From CAYVUV01 sp964455095 (GTDB lineage Bacteria; Desulfobacterota; Binatia; HRBIN30; CADEER01), in assembly GCA_964455095.1 (NCBI GenBank), contig CAYVUV010000234.1, forward strand, positions 1 to 33,310: 33,310 bases of DNA, written 5' to 3'. The first letter of the stretch is position 1; the number at the start of each line of letters is the position of its first letter. Made by a program: the position numbers and the translations under genes. Below are positions 1 through 7,620 of this stretch, piece by piece. Under the pieces are notes generated by a model. That model was not told the DNA's origin. It searched no databases and saw nothing but the letters and a program-made list of their open reading frames with translations.

Positions 1-36
1 CCGTGAGCCGGCCGGCATCTGCCGGCCGGCTCACGG
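1..36 (-). terminator. Hairpin downstream of the amt remnant
   Basis: A perfect 16-bp inverted repeat (left arm CCGTGAGCCGGCCGGC) with a 4-nt ATCT loop lies 12 bp past the stop codon of the ammonium transporter remnant on the minus strand. The position and the strength of the stem suggest a transcription terminator. No T-tract can be seen because the window ends at the arm, so an intrinsic terminator is inferred and not shown. Confidence 0.6.
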
Positions 37-48
37 CAGTTCGAATCG

Positions 49-870
49 TCAGGCGAAGTGCTGTTGCCGCGCTGGTTCGGCGACCATGTGCGAGGCGTGC
101 GAGTGCAGTCCCTCGGGAAAGTGCCCGCCGCTACCCACGCCGGAGTAGGCCGTCTCGCTGTGCTGCGAGAGGTCGAGCCCGACCATCTCGTCCTCCTCGT
201 CGGCGCGCGGCGAGCCGAACACCATCTTCAGGCCCGAGAGGATGATCACCGTGCAGAGCGGGGCGAAGACCACCACGAACGCGATGCCCTTGAGCTGCAC
301 GACGATCTGCGGCGCGTTGCTCTCGATGCCCGAGCCCAGCGCCACGGCAAAGATGCCCGAAGCCAGCGCCCCCACGCCCCGCCCAGCGCGTGCACGCCGA
401 AGACGTCGAGCGAGTCGTCGTAGCCCGGCGCCGGCTTCATGAACGTGCACGCGGCATACGACACGATGCTGACGCCGATACCGATCGCAATCGCCCCCAT
501 GGGGCTGACGTTGCCGCACGCCGGCGTGATCGCCACCAGGCCCGCCACCGCCGCGGTCGCGCCGCCCAGCGCCGTCGGCTTGCCGCGGGGCAGTACTTCG
601 ATCAGCGCCCACACCACCACCGCCGCCGAGGCCGCCGTGCTGGTGTTCAGGAACGCCAGCGCCGCCAGCGGGCTGGCACTCCACGCGCGCCCGGCGTTGA
701 AGCCGAACCATCCCATCCACAGCAGTCGGGCGCCGATCAAGTACACCACCAGCAACCAGATGGTGATGAACGCCACCCAGACGCTGAACTTCATGCGCTC
801 GGTGATGGCGCCCAGCATTCAGTGCCGGGGTGATGATGGCGAACATCGCCTGGAACATGATGAACACGGG
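49..870 (-). pseudogene. amt: Decayed ammonium transporter (Amt family)
   Basis: Translated pieces clearly belong to the Amt/MEP ammonium channel family: FIMFQAMFAIITPAL, ERMKFS, WMGWFGFNAG, GLVAITPACG and YDDSLDVFGVHALGG. The gene is broken in four ways. The first 100 or so residues of a normal Amt are absent: homology begins abruptly near 870. One extra A near 819-822 shifts the frame just after ITPAL. About 60 residues are missing near 739, between VVYL and LLWMGWFG, removing the conserved VVHI(N/S)AG helix that carries the first histidine of the twin-His pore. One base is lost near 375-380 after VHALGG, which returns reading to the first frame. The second twin-His histidine (FGVH) and the cytoplasmic tail remain. 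Frameshifts alone could be assembly errors, but the N-terminal and internal losses indicate a true pseudogene. Confidence 0.85.
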
Positions 871-946
871 CTGCCTACCAATTCGCCTGCCGAGAGGCGG
901 CGCGCGGCGTTGCACACAAAGTCACCGTTGAACGGCGCTCTGGTCC

Positions 947-1079
947 GAGTCGGGGTCGGAATCGGTATCGGGATCGAGGGCAACGAAATGGATTGCGGCC
1001 TGTGTCGATGCGATCCGCTAGGAACCGCGGAATCCCTGGGACAGGAATCGATTCCGATACCGATAGCGCTTCCGACCCC
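947..1079. repeat. Dispersed inverted-repeat element, copy 1
   Basis: Two arms made of degenerate 6-bp units of the type (T/A)ATCGG face each other: a left arm of about 26 bp starting GGGGTCGGAATCG (952-977) and a right arm of about 32 bp (1048-1079) that is its near reverse complement with one extra hexamer. The spacer is 70 bp. The same architecture and much of the same sequence recur at 23443-23614. The element lies about 75 bp from the truncated end of the amt remnant. The gene-free interval 871-1214 otherwise shows nothing I can recognise. Confidence 0.7.
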
Positions 1080-1214
1080 GCCGGGAGAGGTATGCTCGGT
1101 GATGAAAGGTGCTTCTGCGCAAGGCCGCGGCGCGCCCTGCTACGGGCCATCGCCTTGACGGTCGAGGAGCAGCGAGTACAGTTCGAGATCGCAAGAGACG
1201 AGAGGAGGGGTGCT

Positions 1215-2297
1215 ATGCGTATACGGGTCGGAGTAGCGATCGCGGCGGGGATCCTGTCGACGGTGGGTGTCGCGCTGGGCCAGGAGTGCGACACGTTCGA
1301 TGTGTGCATGGCGGGGATGTGCCAGGGTGGTGCGTGCGTCGGCGTGCCGGTGAACGGCGGCGCTTGCGATGATTTCAATCCCTGCACGACGAACGATACC
1401 TGCGTGAGCGGCACGTGCCAGGGGTCACAGGCAGAAGACGGTTCCCCATGCACCGACTTCAACGATTGCACGGCGAACGACACCTGCGTTTCTGGATTCT
1501 GCGCCCCGTCGGGGCTGGCCGAGCCCGGAACTCGTTGCACCGGCGGCTGTGGGACGTGCCAGTTCGGCCTGTGTATGCCCGACCCGGAAGCCATGAACGA
1601 TCCCTGCACGCCCATCGGTGCCGAGCAAGTCGGCCCATGTCTCGTCGGTAAATGCATGCCACAGTTCGGACAGGCCTTCTGCCTCGCGATGCAGAAGACC
1701 TGCCCCGATGACGGCAACAAGTGCACCGGTGAGTTTTGTAATCCCGAGACAGGTGATTGCGAAAGCTCGCCGTTGCCTGCGCGCATCGATTGCTTCCCGG
1801 CGGAATGTCACCGCTGCGTTCCCAGCACGGGGGCGTGTGAGCCGACCAACGTCGGTGGGAGCTGCGACGATTTCAACGTGTGTACGGCGTCAACGGTTTG
1901 TAGTGCCACCGGCACGTGCGTTTCCGGCGCGCCGCAACAGACGGCGACGGCGACCCGCACGCCGGGTGCCAACACGCCCACGCCCACTGCGACGGCCACC
2001 GTGCAGAGCACCCGCACCAACACCGTTGCCGCCAGCACCGCGACCCCGAGCCACACCCCGGGCACGCCGACGGCCACGCCGACCCAGGGCCGCTGCGTGG
2101 GCGACTGCGACCACAGCGGGCAGGTGAGCGTGAACGAGCTCATTACGGGCGTCAACATCGCGCTCGATCGCGCCGCGTTCGAGCAGTGTGAGGCGTTCGA
2201 CCTCAACGACAACAGCGACGTCGAGGTCGACGAGTTGGTCGCCGGCGTCAACAGCTCGATCCGCGGCTGCGTCGGCGCCAGCGCGCTGAGCCGGTAG
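1215..2297 (+). CDS. Secreted Cys-rich protein with Thr/Pro linker and dockerin-like C-terminus
   Basis: 360 residues. The chosen ATG follows AGGAGG (1203-1208) and opens a clear signal peptide ending near VALGQ; the frame is open further upstream but lacks both. The body (residues 25-235) holds Cys-rich repeats such as DDFNPCTTNDTCVSGTCQG and DFNDCTANDTCVSGFC, a style common in myxobacterial and Binatia exported proteins. Then comes a Thr/Pro/Ala-rich linker of about 50 residues. The last 65 residues carry two EF-hand-like calcium loops (DCDHSGQVSVNE and DLNDNSDVEVDE), each followed by an L(I/V)xGVN helix, like a dockerin type I pair. No cohesin or cellulosome gene is nearby, so dockerin describes the fold only. 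Function is unknown; surface adhesion or matrix attachment is plausible. Confidence 0.8.
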   Translation: MRIRVGVAIAAGILSTVGVALGQECDTFDVCMAGMCQGGACVGVPVNGGACDDFNPCTTNDTCVSGTCQGSQAEDGSPCTDFNDCTANDTCVSGFCAPSGLAEPGTRCTGGCGTCQFGLCMPDPEAMNDPCTPIGAEQVGPCLVGKCMPQFGQAFCLAMQKTCPDDGNKCTGEFCNPETGDCESSPLPARIDCFPAECHRCVPSTGACEPTNVGGSCDDFNVCTASTVCSATGTCVSGAPQQTATATRTPGANTPTPTATATVQSTRTNTVAASTATPSHTPGTPTATPTQGRCVGDCDHSGQVSVNELITGVNIALDRAAFEQCEAFDLNDNSDVEVDELVAGVNSSIRGCVGASALSR

Positions 2298-2302
2298 GCG
2301 AA

Positions 2303-2335
2303 GGGAGCGCGCGCCTCTGGCCGGCGCGCGCTCCC
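2303..2335 (+). terminator. GC-rich hairpin after the dockerin-like gene
   Basis: A perfect 13-bp stem (GGGAGCGCGCGCC and its complement) with a 7-nt loop begins 5 bp after the stop codon. It is a strong structure in the right place for a terminator, but no U-tract follows. The following 230 bp up to the pilin genes show no other clear feature. Confidence 0.6.
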
Positions 2336-2562
2336 GATCTGCAACCCCCCCGGCGCGCCTGGCCGCGGCGAGGGCTTCGGCGGGCAAGTCGGCCGCGCGA
2401 GTCCAGGTGCCCCGCTACGCAATTGGCGATTTCCCGAGTCCGTCACTATCTGTCGCGGCGGGTTCTGACATGCGACACGCGAAGTGAGCGGAACGACCGA
2501 TCGCGGCCGCCCCGGTTGGGTGCGAGAGGGCATCGGCGCGGTGTTTGCTCCCTATCTCCGAC

Positions 2563-3012
2563 ATGGAGAACCGCACGCCGAGCTGCTCTCGAACCGCCGG
2601 TTTCACGCTCATGGAGGTCCTGGTCGCGATCGGGGTCGCCGCGATTCTCACCGCCGTGGCCGCTCCGAACCTGAGTGGCTTTCAGTCCCAGTATCGGCTC
2701 TCGGGGGTGAGCAACCAGATCGCCTTCGACATTGGCCGGGCGCGGATGCAGGCGGTGGGACAGAATGTCTCCATGCGTGTCGTCCTGGTCGGCGGCACCG
2801 GGTATCGCTTCGAACGCAGCAGCAATGGGACCACGTTCATTCCCGATGGGGTCACGGTCCGCTTGCCCAGCGGGGTAAGGATTTGGGGCGATACCTCGAC
2901 GACCTTCACTCGCACGGGCATCGCCACCGCGCCGACGACCATCAACATCACGACGGCGGCGGGCACGAAGGTGATTCGTACGAACGTCATCGGGCGGGTC
3001 AGCGTCACATGA
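2563..3012 (+). CDS. Type IV pilus minor pseudopilin, FimT/GspH-like
   Basis: 149 residues. The N-terminus shows the class III prepilin signal: a short polar leader, then the peptidase site G|FTLMEVLVAIGVAAIL with the conserved Glu at +5 and a hydrophobic helix that anchors in the inner membrane and packs into the pilus core. The C-terminal half is beta-rich, with an IRTNVIGRVSV end typical of GspH/FimT pseudopilins. I prefer ATG 2563 (12-residue leader) to TTG 2545 (18-residue leader). It is the first gene of a minor-pilin cluster, and its stop overlaps the next start (ATGA). Such proteins prime assembly of type IV pili or type II secretion pseudopili; the PilV/PilW/PilX-like neighbours favour type IV pili. 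Confidence 0.85.
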   Translation: MENRTPSCSRTAGFTLMEVLVAIGVAAILTAVAAPNLSGFQSQYRLSGVSNQIAFDIGRARMQAVGQNVSMRVVLVGGTGYRFERSSNGTTFIPDGVTVRLPSGVRIWGDTSTTFTRTGIATAPTTINITTAAGTKVIRTNVIGRVSVT

Positions 3013-3422
3013 CGCGGGCCCGGGGACAGGCTGGCTTCAGCATCATCGAGGTGCTCGCGGCGATGGCGATCTTCGGCATCCTGGCCGCCGGGCTGACTTC
3101 GGCGACGGTCGGCACGATCAAGAGCAATTCGATCAGCCGGCAGGCCGCGGCCGCGACCGCGTTGGTTCAGAACAAAGTCGAACAGCTCCGCGCGCCGACC
3201 GTACCGGTGGCGGATCTCACTGCGGGCCTGCATTCGGATGCCCGGAACCCGATGAGCTCCCTCGGGCATGGTGGCGGGACGTTCACCCGGACATGGCAGG
3301 TGACCCGCAACAGCCCGCGGACCGGGATCGCTCAAGTCGTCGTCACCGTCGCGTGGAATGGTCCCGAACCTCTTTCGGTGAACGGCGTGACCTACGTTTG
3401 CCAGAGCGCCACATGCAGCTGA
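3009..3422 (+). CDS. Type IV pilus minor pilin, PilV/GspI-like
   Basis: 137 residues, starting inside the stop of the upstream pseudopilin (ATGA overlap), which implies translational coupling. The leader MTRARGQAG is followed by FSIIEVLAAMAIFGILAAGL, a prepilin cleavage site with Glu at +5 and a hydrophobic core helix. The rest is a small soluble domain ending with a CQSATC pair of cysteines that could form a disulfide. By position (second of a FimT-PilV-PilW-PilX series) and length it fits PilV/GspI minor pilins, which sit in the priming complex at the pilus tip. Confidence 0.8.
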   Translation: MTRARGQAGFSIIEVLAAMAIFGILAAGLTSATVGTIKSNSISRQAAAATALVQNKVEQLRAPTVPVADLTAGLHSDARNPMSSLGHGGGTFTRTWQVTRNSPRTGIAQVVVTVAWNGPEPLSVNGVTYVCQSATCS

Positions 3423-3430
3423 GCCCACCC

Positions 3431-4078
3431 ATGTATCGTCGCGCGCAGGCGCAGCAGGGCTTCACCCTTCCCGAAGTGCTGGTCGCGAGTCTGCTGTCGA
3501 TTCTCGCCATTACCGCATTCCTCGCTTTCAGTCGGGCCCAGCTCTTTGCCCTGCGCAATCAGGCCAATCAGGTGGATTTGCAAACCGCCGCGCGCAGCGT
3601 CATCGATGTCTTCGCTCGCGAGGTGCGCAAGGCCGGGGCCAATCCGGGCTGCGCGATCGGCGGTGGCTTCAGCGGCGTTGCGTTCGCCAGCGCCCGGCAG
3701 CTGCGCGTCCAATCCGACTTCGACAACGACGGCGACACGATCGACGTCAACGAGGATCTCACCTACGCGTTTTTGGACGACTCCGACGTCATCCAACGGA
3801 CGGACAACAACAGCGGTACAACCGATGGATTGGTGTCCGGATATGAAGTGCAAGGCGCGCTTCGGTACTTCACCGCGGCGGGAGCGGAGCTGACTCCGCC
3901 GACGTCGGGTCTGAGTGCTGCGAATCGAGCGCTGGTCCGGCGCGTGCGGCTCGAGTTGTCGCTCGAAGGCGGCGCGGTCGATCCCCTCAATCCGATGCAG
4001 CTGCGGGCGCAGATGGCCACCGATGTCGATTTGCGCAACCGCTACTTCCTCAACTCGACCGCTTGCCCGGGGACGTGA
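3431..4078 (+). CDS. Type IV pilus minor pilin, PilW-like
   Basis: 215 residues. Prepilin signal MYRRAQAQQG|FTLPEVLVASLLSILAI with Glu at +5, then an N-terminal helix (AQLFALRNQANQVDLQTAARSVIDVFAREVRKAG) highly typical of PilW. The later part has an Asp-rich stretch (DFDNDGDTIDVNEDLTYAF) that looks like a calcium-binding turn, as often seen in PilW and GspJ. An in-frame ATG at 3413, inside the preceding stop region, would give a 16-residue leader; 3431 gives a more usual 10-residue leader. Predicted role: minor pilin in the priming complex at the inner membrane. Confidence 0.8.
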   Translation: MYRRAQAQQGFTLPEVLVASLLSILAITAFLAFSRAQLFALRNQANQVDLQTAARSVIDVFAREVRKAGANPGCAIGGGFSGVAFASARQLRVQSDFDNDGDTIDVNEDLTYAFLDDSDVIQRTDNNSGTTDGLVSGYEVQGALRYFTAAGAELTPPTSGLSAANRALVRRVRLELSLEGGAVDPLNPMQLRAQMATDVDLRNRYFLNSTACPGT

Positions 4079-4082
4079 TGTC

Positions 4083-5249
4083 ATGAACCAACGCCACATA
4101 CGATTTGCTCGCGAGGATGGCTTCGCGATGGTCTCGACCCTGCTGGTGCTCGTCCTCTTGATGACGCTCGGCAGTATCAGCTTGATGATCACCACGATCG
4201 ACCTGCGCTCCTCCAGCCATTTCCGCACCGGCAATCAAGCCTTCTTCAGCGCCGAGTCGGGCGTCATGCATGCCCTGAGCGCGATCAACTCCCGCGGCGT
4301 GCAGAGCTTCCAGCAGGTGGTGCAACCCGAAAAGTGGAACCTCCTCTACGGCGCCGCAGCCAAGGCGATGTCGGGCTATCCGGCCTACCGCTATACCGTC
4401 ACCGTCGCGGCCACCAACGCCAGCAACGGGACCATCACCAGCACGGGCGGCGCTCCGCTGCGGGCGCAGCGCACGGTGCGCATCGGGGTGCGGCGCGCGG
4501 CCAGCGGCGGATCGCCCGGCGCCCTGCACCTCGGATCGGATGTCATGAGCAGCGTCCAGTTCGCCGGCAACCGATTCTCCGTCGATGGGAACGACAATAC
4601 CCTGTTCGGAGACCCCAATCCTGGCGGGCCCGTCATGCCGGGGATCTCGACCCGGAACGATGGTGTGACCAGTACCGTGACAGGCAGTCTCAGCAGTGGG
4701 CAGAAGGACAACGTCACGGGGCTGGGGTTCAGTGCGAACCCTTTGATCCCGAGCGTGATGACCACCGCGGGACCCGGTCTGGACGATTTCGACGCGATCG
4801 CTGCCAACATCCTGGCGAAGCCGGGAGTGGTGACGACGAGCACGCACTCTTTCAGCGGCAACGCCACCTTCGGAACCCTTGCCATCCCGCAGATCACGTA
4901 CATGACGAATTCCGACGTGCGACTGAACGGCAACGCGAGCGGGGTTGGCATCCTGGTCGTCGACGGATCGATCACGATCAACGGCACGCTCGACTTCATT
5001 GGCTGGATCGTCGTGCGCGGCGCGACGACGATCAACGCAACCGGAGACGAAGCGGACCAAACCGACGTGTTTGGCACCGCCTCAATCAACGGAGCGCTGT
5101 GGACCGGCAATCTGGCCATCAAAATCGGCGGCGACGCCGACATCAGCTATTGCGAAGCCTGTCTGGCACTCGTCGACGGCATCGGCGGTGGCGGCGGCGG
5201 CGGCAACCTCGCGCGGCCGATGACGGTGACCTCGTGGGAGGAGCTCTGA
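4083..5249 (+). CDS. PilX-like type IV pilus assembly protein with long beta-strand C-terminus
   Basis: 388 residues, starting 5 bp after the PilW-like stop. The N-terminus REDGFAMVSTLLVLVLLMTLGS followed by TTIDLRSSSHFRTGNQAFFSAESG is the PilX N-terminal signature: a cleavage-like G|FA, a hydrophobic helix, and AFFSAESG. The protein is about twice the length of classical PilX. The extra C-terminal part (about 150-388) has repeated short beta strands with NG turns (ILVVDGSITINGTLDFIGWIVVRG), as in large PilX-family proteins of delta-type bacteria, and ends in a GGGGGG run and a short tail. No PilY1 adhesin gene follows, although PilX and PilY1 are commonly neighbours. Predicted location: inner membrane and periplasm, tip-complex minor pilin. 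Confidence 0.75.
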   Translation: MNQRHIRFAREDGFAMVSTLLVLVLLMTLGSISLMITTIDLRSSSHFRTGNQAFFSAESGVMHALSAINSRGVQSFQQVVQPEKWNLLYGAAAKAMSGYPAYRYTVTVAATNASNGTITSTGGAPLRAQRTVRIGVRRAASGGSPGALHLGSDVMSSVQFAGNRFSVDGNDNTLFGDPNPGGPVMPGISTRNDGVTSTVTGSLSSGQKDNVTGLGFSANPLIPSVMTTAGPGLDDFDAIAANILAKPGVVTTSTHSFSGNATFGTLAIPQITYMTNSDVRLNGNASGVGILVVDGSITINGTLDFIGWIVVRGATTINATGDEADQTDVFGTASINGALWTGNLAIKIGGDADISYCEACLALVDGIGGGGGGGNLARPMTVTSWEEL

Positions 5250-5251
5250 GT

Positions 5252-5530
5252 ATGCGCTGCGTTATCCGCCTTCTCGTTGCCGTCGTCATCGCGGGCCAGG
5301 CGTTTGCCGCCCTTGCGGACGAGGTCCCCGACTGGCCGTCGCAGCAAGAGCTGCGGCTCGAGGAGCTCGAGAAGCGATCGGCTGAGCTGCAGCAGAAGCT
5401 GTTCGCCGCGCGCATGCAGCAGCAACAAGAAGAGGCCAAGCGCCTCTCCAGGGAAGCGCGCACGGTCAAGGACGAACGCTTCGAGCTGATGCGCGCCCTC
5501 GGTCAGATGCCGCCGGCAGAAGAGGAATAG
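5252..5530 (+). CDS. Small periplasmic coiled-coil protein
   Basis: 92 residues, 2 bp after the PilX-like stop, with ribosome binding site GGGAGGAG at 5236-5243 inside that gene. It has a signal peptide (MRCVIRLLVAVVIAGQAFA, cut near ALA|DE) and then an almost wholly alpha-helical, charged body (LRLEELEKRSAELQQKLFAARMQQQQEEAKRLSREAR) that should form a coiled coil. I recognise no family. Its position at the end of the minor-pilin cluster suggests a periplasmic factor serving pilus assembly, possibly a spacer or chaperone; this is context inference only. Confidence 0.7.
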   Translation: MRCVIRLLVAVVIAGQAFAALADEVPDWPSQQELRLEELEKRSAELQQKLFAARMQQQQEEAKRLSREARTVKDERFELMRALGQMPPAEEE

Positions 5531-5622
5531 CCGCACGAAATGCGCTAGACGAGAAAGATCCACTCGGGCGGTCATGACCCGTACCCGCCGAGAGCCCTCG
5601 AACGTCCTGGTGGTCAGGTACT

Positions 5623-6531
5623 ATGACGCAAAGCGGGACTGCCAGCGTTCTGGCCGCCATCGAGCGGTGCCGCACGCGGCTGTGGGCGCACTGCTATCGC
5701 ATGACGGGGCGGCGACTCGAAGCGGAGGACCTGAGCCAGGAGGCCATCGCGCGCGCCATCGAGCGCGCCGGCGATCTGCACGATGACGAGGCTGCCGACG
5801 GGTGGCTGTTCCGCATCGCCACCACCGTGTGCCTCGACCACCTCCGCCGCGAGCGGCGCGTGCGCGCGCTGACGGAGTTGGTCGATCCCATCGCCTTCGA
5901 TTGCCTGCCGGCGCCGACGGCCGGGCCGGAGGCCACCGCGGTGCTGCGCGACGATGTGCGCTTCGCTATCGTCGCGTCGCTCCAGCATCTGCAGCCGAAG
6001 CAGCGCGCGGCCTTGCTCCTGCACGACGTCTGCGCGCTGCCGCTCGCCGAGGTGGCGAGCGCGATCGGCAGTAACGACAATGCGGTGAAGGCGACGTTGC
6101 GGCGGGCGCGCGCCGCGCTGCTGCGCGCGCGGGGCCGCCCCGACGTCGACGTGCCGGTCGACCGCGAGGTGGTCGAACGCCTCGCCCGGGCGCTGGAGTC
6201 GCGCGCCGTGGATGCACTGGCGGTGCTGCTCGCCCAGGACGTCTGGGGCGTCGTCGACGGTGGCGGCGTGGTGCCCGTCGCGACGCGGCCCACCGCCGGC
6301 GCCCGCCCGCTCCTGCGCCGCTTTGCGAATCTCCTGCGCCGCGTCCCGCTCCCCGTCGCGTCTCGGGTCGCGCAGTTGAACGGCGAGCCCGCGGTGCTGG
6401 TGACCTTTCCCACCGCGGGGCACGCGCTGTTCGCCTCGGTGCATGTCGACACGCGCGACGGACTCATTGTCGCGATGCGCGTGGTGCGCGATCCGGCGAA
6501 GCTCCTGCCGCTCCAGGAAGCGGTGAAATGA
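5623..6531 (+). CDS. ECF sigma factor with SnoaL-like C-terminal domain (ECF41-like)
   Basis: 302 residues, longer than a typical 190-residue ECF factor. Region 2 (about 15-85) holds CYRMTGRRLEAEDLSQEA and WLFRIATTVCLDHLRRERR, for -10 recognition and core binding. Region 4 (about 110-170) holds LQPKQRAALLLHDVCALPLAEVASAIGSNDNAVKATLRRARAAL, a helix-turn-helix for -35 binding. The C-terminal 120 residues resemble a SnoaL-like domain with DGGG at 212-215 and a final RDPAKL (compare NPDKL), features of ECF41-type sigma factors whose tail controls activity in place of an anti-sigma factor. The classical WLPEP linker motif is not clear. The gene is separated by 28 bp from a membrane hydroxylase gene on the same strand, its probable co-transcribed target. 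ECF41 genes usually neighbour COE-type oxidoreductases instead. Confidence 0.85.
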   Translation: MTQSGTASVLAAIERCRTRLWAHCYRMTGRRLEAEDLSQEAIARAIERAGDLHDDEAADGWLFRIATTVCLDHLRRERRVRALTELVDPIAFDCLPAPTAGPEATAVLRDDVRFAIVASLQHLQPKQRAALLLHDVCALPLAEVASAIGSNDNAVKATLRRARAALLRARGRPDVDVPVDREVVERLARALESRAVDALAVLLAQDVWGVVDGGGVVPVATRPTAGARPLLRRFANLLRRVPLPVASRVAQLNGEPAVLVTFPTAGHALFASVHVDTRDGLIVAMRVVRDPAKLLPLQEAVK

Positions 6532-6559
6532 TCCCTTCCGCCATCGAAAGGAGTCACCC

Positions 6560-7414
6560 ATGACCGTGTCGCCCTTGCTGCTGGCCAACCTGGGCACCGT
6601 GACCCTCATCCTCGTCACCATGGCTGCGAGCGCCTTCGTCGAGACCGTCCTGCCGCTGCACGCGCGCGGTGCCCAGCACCGGGCGCATCTCGGGCCGAAC
6701 CTGGCCCTGACGTTCATGACCTTTGCGACCAATATGGTGTTCAACTCCGCGCTGGTGCTGGCGCTGGCGGGGCTGCAGGCCCACGGGTTTGGACTCCTGC
6801 CCCAACTGGCCCTACCGCCGCTGGTCAGCGGAGCGATCGCCGTAGTGGCGCTCGATTTCTCGTTCTACGTCGCGCATGTCGCCATGCACGCCATTCCCAG
6901 CTGGTGGCGCGTCCATCGCGTCCACCATTCCGACCCGGTTCTGGATGTGACCACGACCATCCGCCAGCATCCGCTCGAGGGCGTCATCCGCTATGCCTTC
7001 ATGGCCGTGGCCGCGACGACCCTCGGCGTGACGGCGACGGCCTTTGCAGTCTACCGCGTGTGGTCCGCGCTCACCGGGCTGCTCGAACACGCGAACATCC
7101 GCCTGCCGCAGCGCCTCGACAGCTTGCTCGTCCTGATCGTCACGACGCCCAACATGCACAAGGTCCATCACTCGCGCCTCGCGCGCGAGACGGATTCCAA
7201 CTATGGCAACATCTTTTCGCTCTTCGATCGGCTGTTCTCCACGCTGACCCCGCCGGCGCGCGGCGTGGATGTCGTCTGCGGGCTCGACGGTTTCGACGAC
7301 GCGGCCACGCAGACGACGGCAGGGCTGTTGGCTCTCCCGTTTCGCGCTCTCCCCGCACTCGCCGGACCGACTGGTAACGGCGCGACAATGCCTGCGGCGA
7401 TCGGTCCGTACTGA
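6560..7414 (+). CDS. Fatty acid hydroxylase / sterol desaturase superfamily membrane enzyme
   Basis: 284 residues with a good ribosome binding site (AAAGGAG about 6 bp before ATG). Several hydrophobic segments span roughly 5-30, 48-75, 85-105 and 142-170. The diiron histidine clusters of this integral membrane family are complete: HVAMH (106-110), HRVHH (119-123), H177 in EHANI, and HKVHH (200-204). Members hydroxylate or desaturate lipids such as sterols, carotenoids or fatty acids using O2; the substrate cannot be read from sequence. The last 40 residues are a low-complexity tail. It follows the ECF sigma gene by 28 bp, suggesting that lipid modification is under that regulator's control. 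Confidence 0.85.
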   Translation: MTVSPLLLANLGTVTLILVTMAASAFVETVLPLHARGAQHRAHLGPNLALTFMTFATNMVFNSALVLALAGLQAHGFGLLPQLALPPLVSGAIAVVALDFSFYVAHVAMHAIPSWWRVHRVHHSDPVLDVTTTIRQHPLEGVIRYAFMAVAATTLGVTATAFAVYRVWSALTGLLEHANIRLPQRLDSLLVLIVTTPNMHKVHHSRLARETDSNYGNIFSLFDRLFSTLTPPARGVDVVCGLDGFDDAATQTTAGLLALPFRALPALAGPTGNGATMPAAIGPY

Positions 7415-7620
7415 GCCGGATCGCCATCCGCATCCACCGCCGTCGCACTCGTCATCCGTCCCCTTTTGCGCCTTCTCGCGGCTACCGTTTCCGGAGCACC
7501 CAGCGATCTGCACGTCGTTGTCGCACAAGGGGCGGGAGGGAACGACACGCTGCTGCCCGCTCTTGACGGTGTTTCCTCAGAACTTCGCGCTGCGGAACCG
7601 GAGAGGCGATCAGGCAATGG

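Noticed and set aside
2100..2290. Dockerin-like tail as evidence of a cellulosome
   Set aside because: No cohesin, scaffoldin or glycoside hydrolase is in the window; this tail is common on diverse exported proteins in such genomes.
7415..7620. Search for a gene or bidirectional terminator between convergent genes
   Set aside because: Only a weak CCCCTTTTGCG/CGCACAAGGGG pairing with a loop of about 65 nt is visible; no convincing feature.
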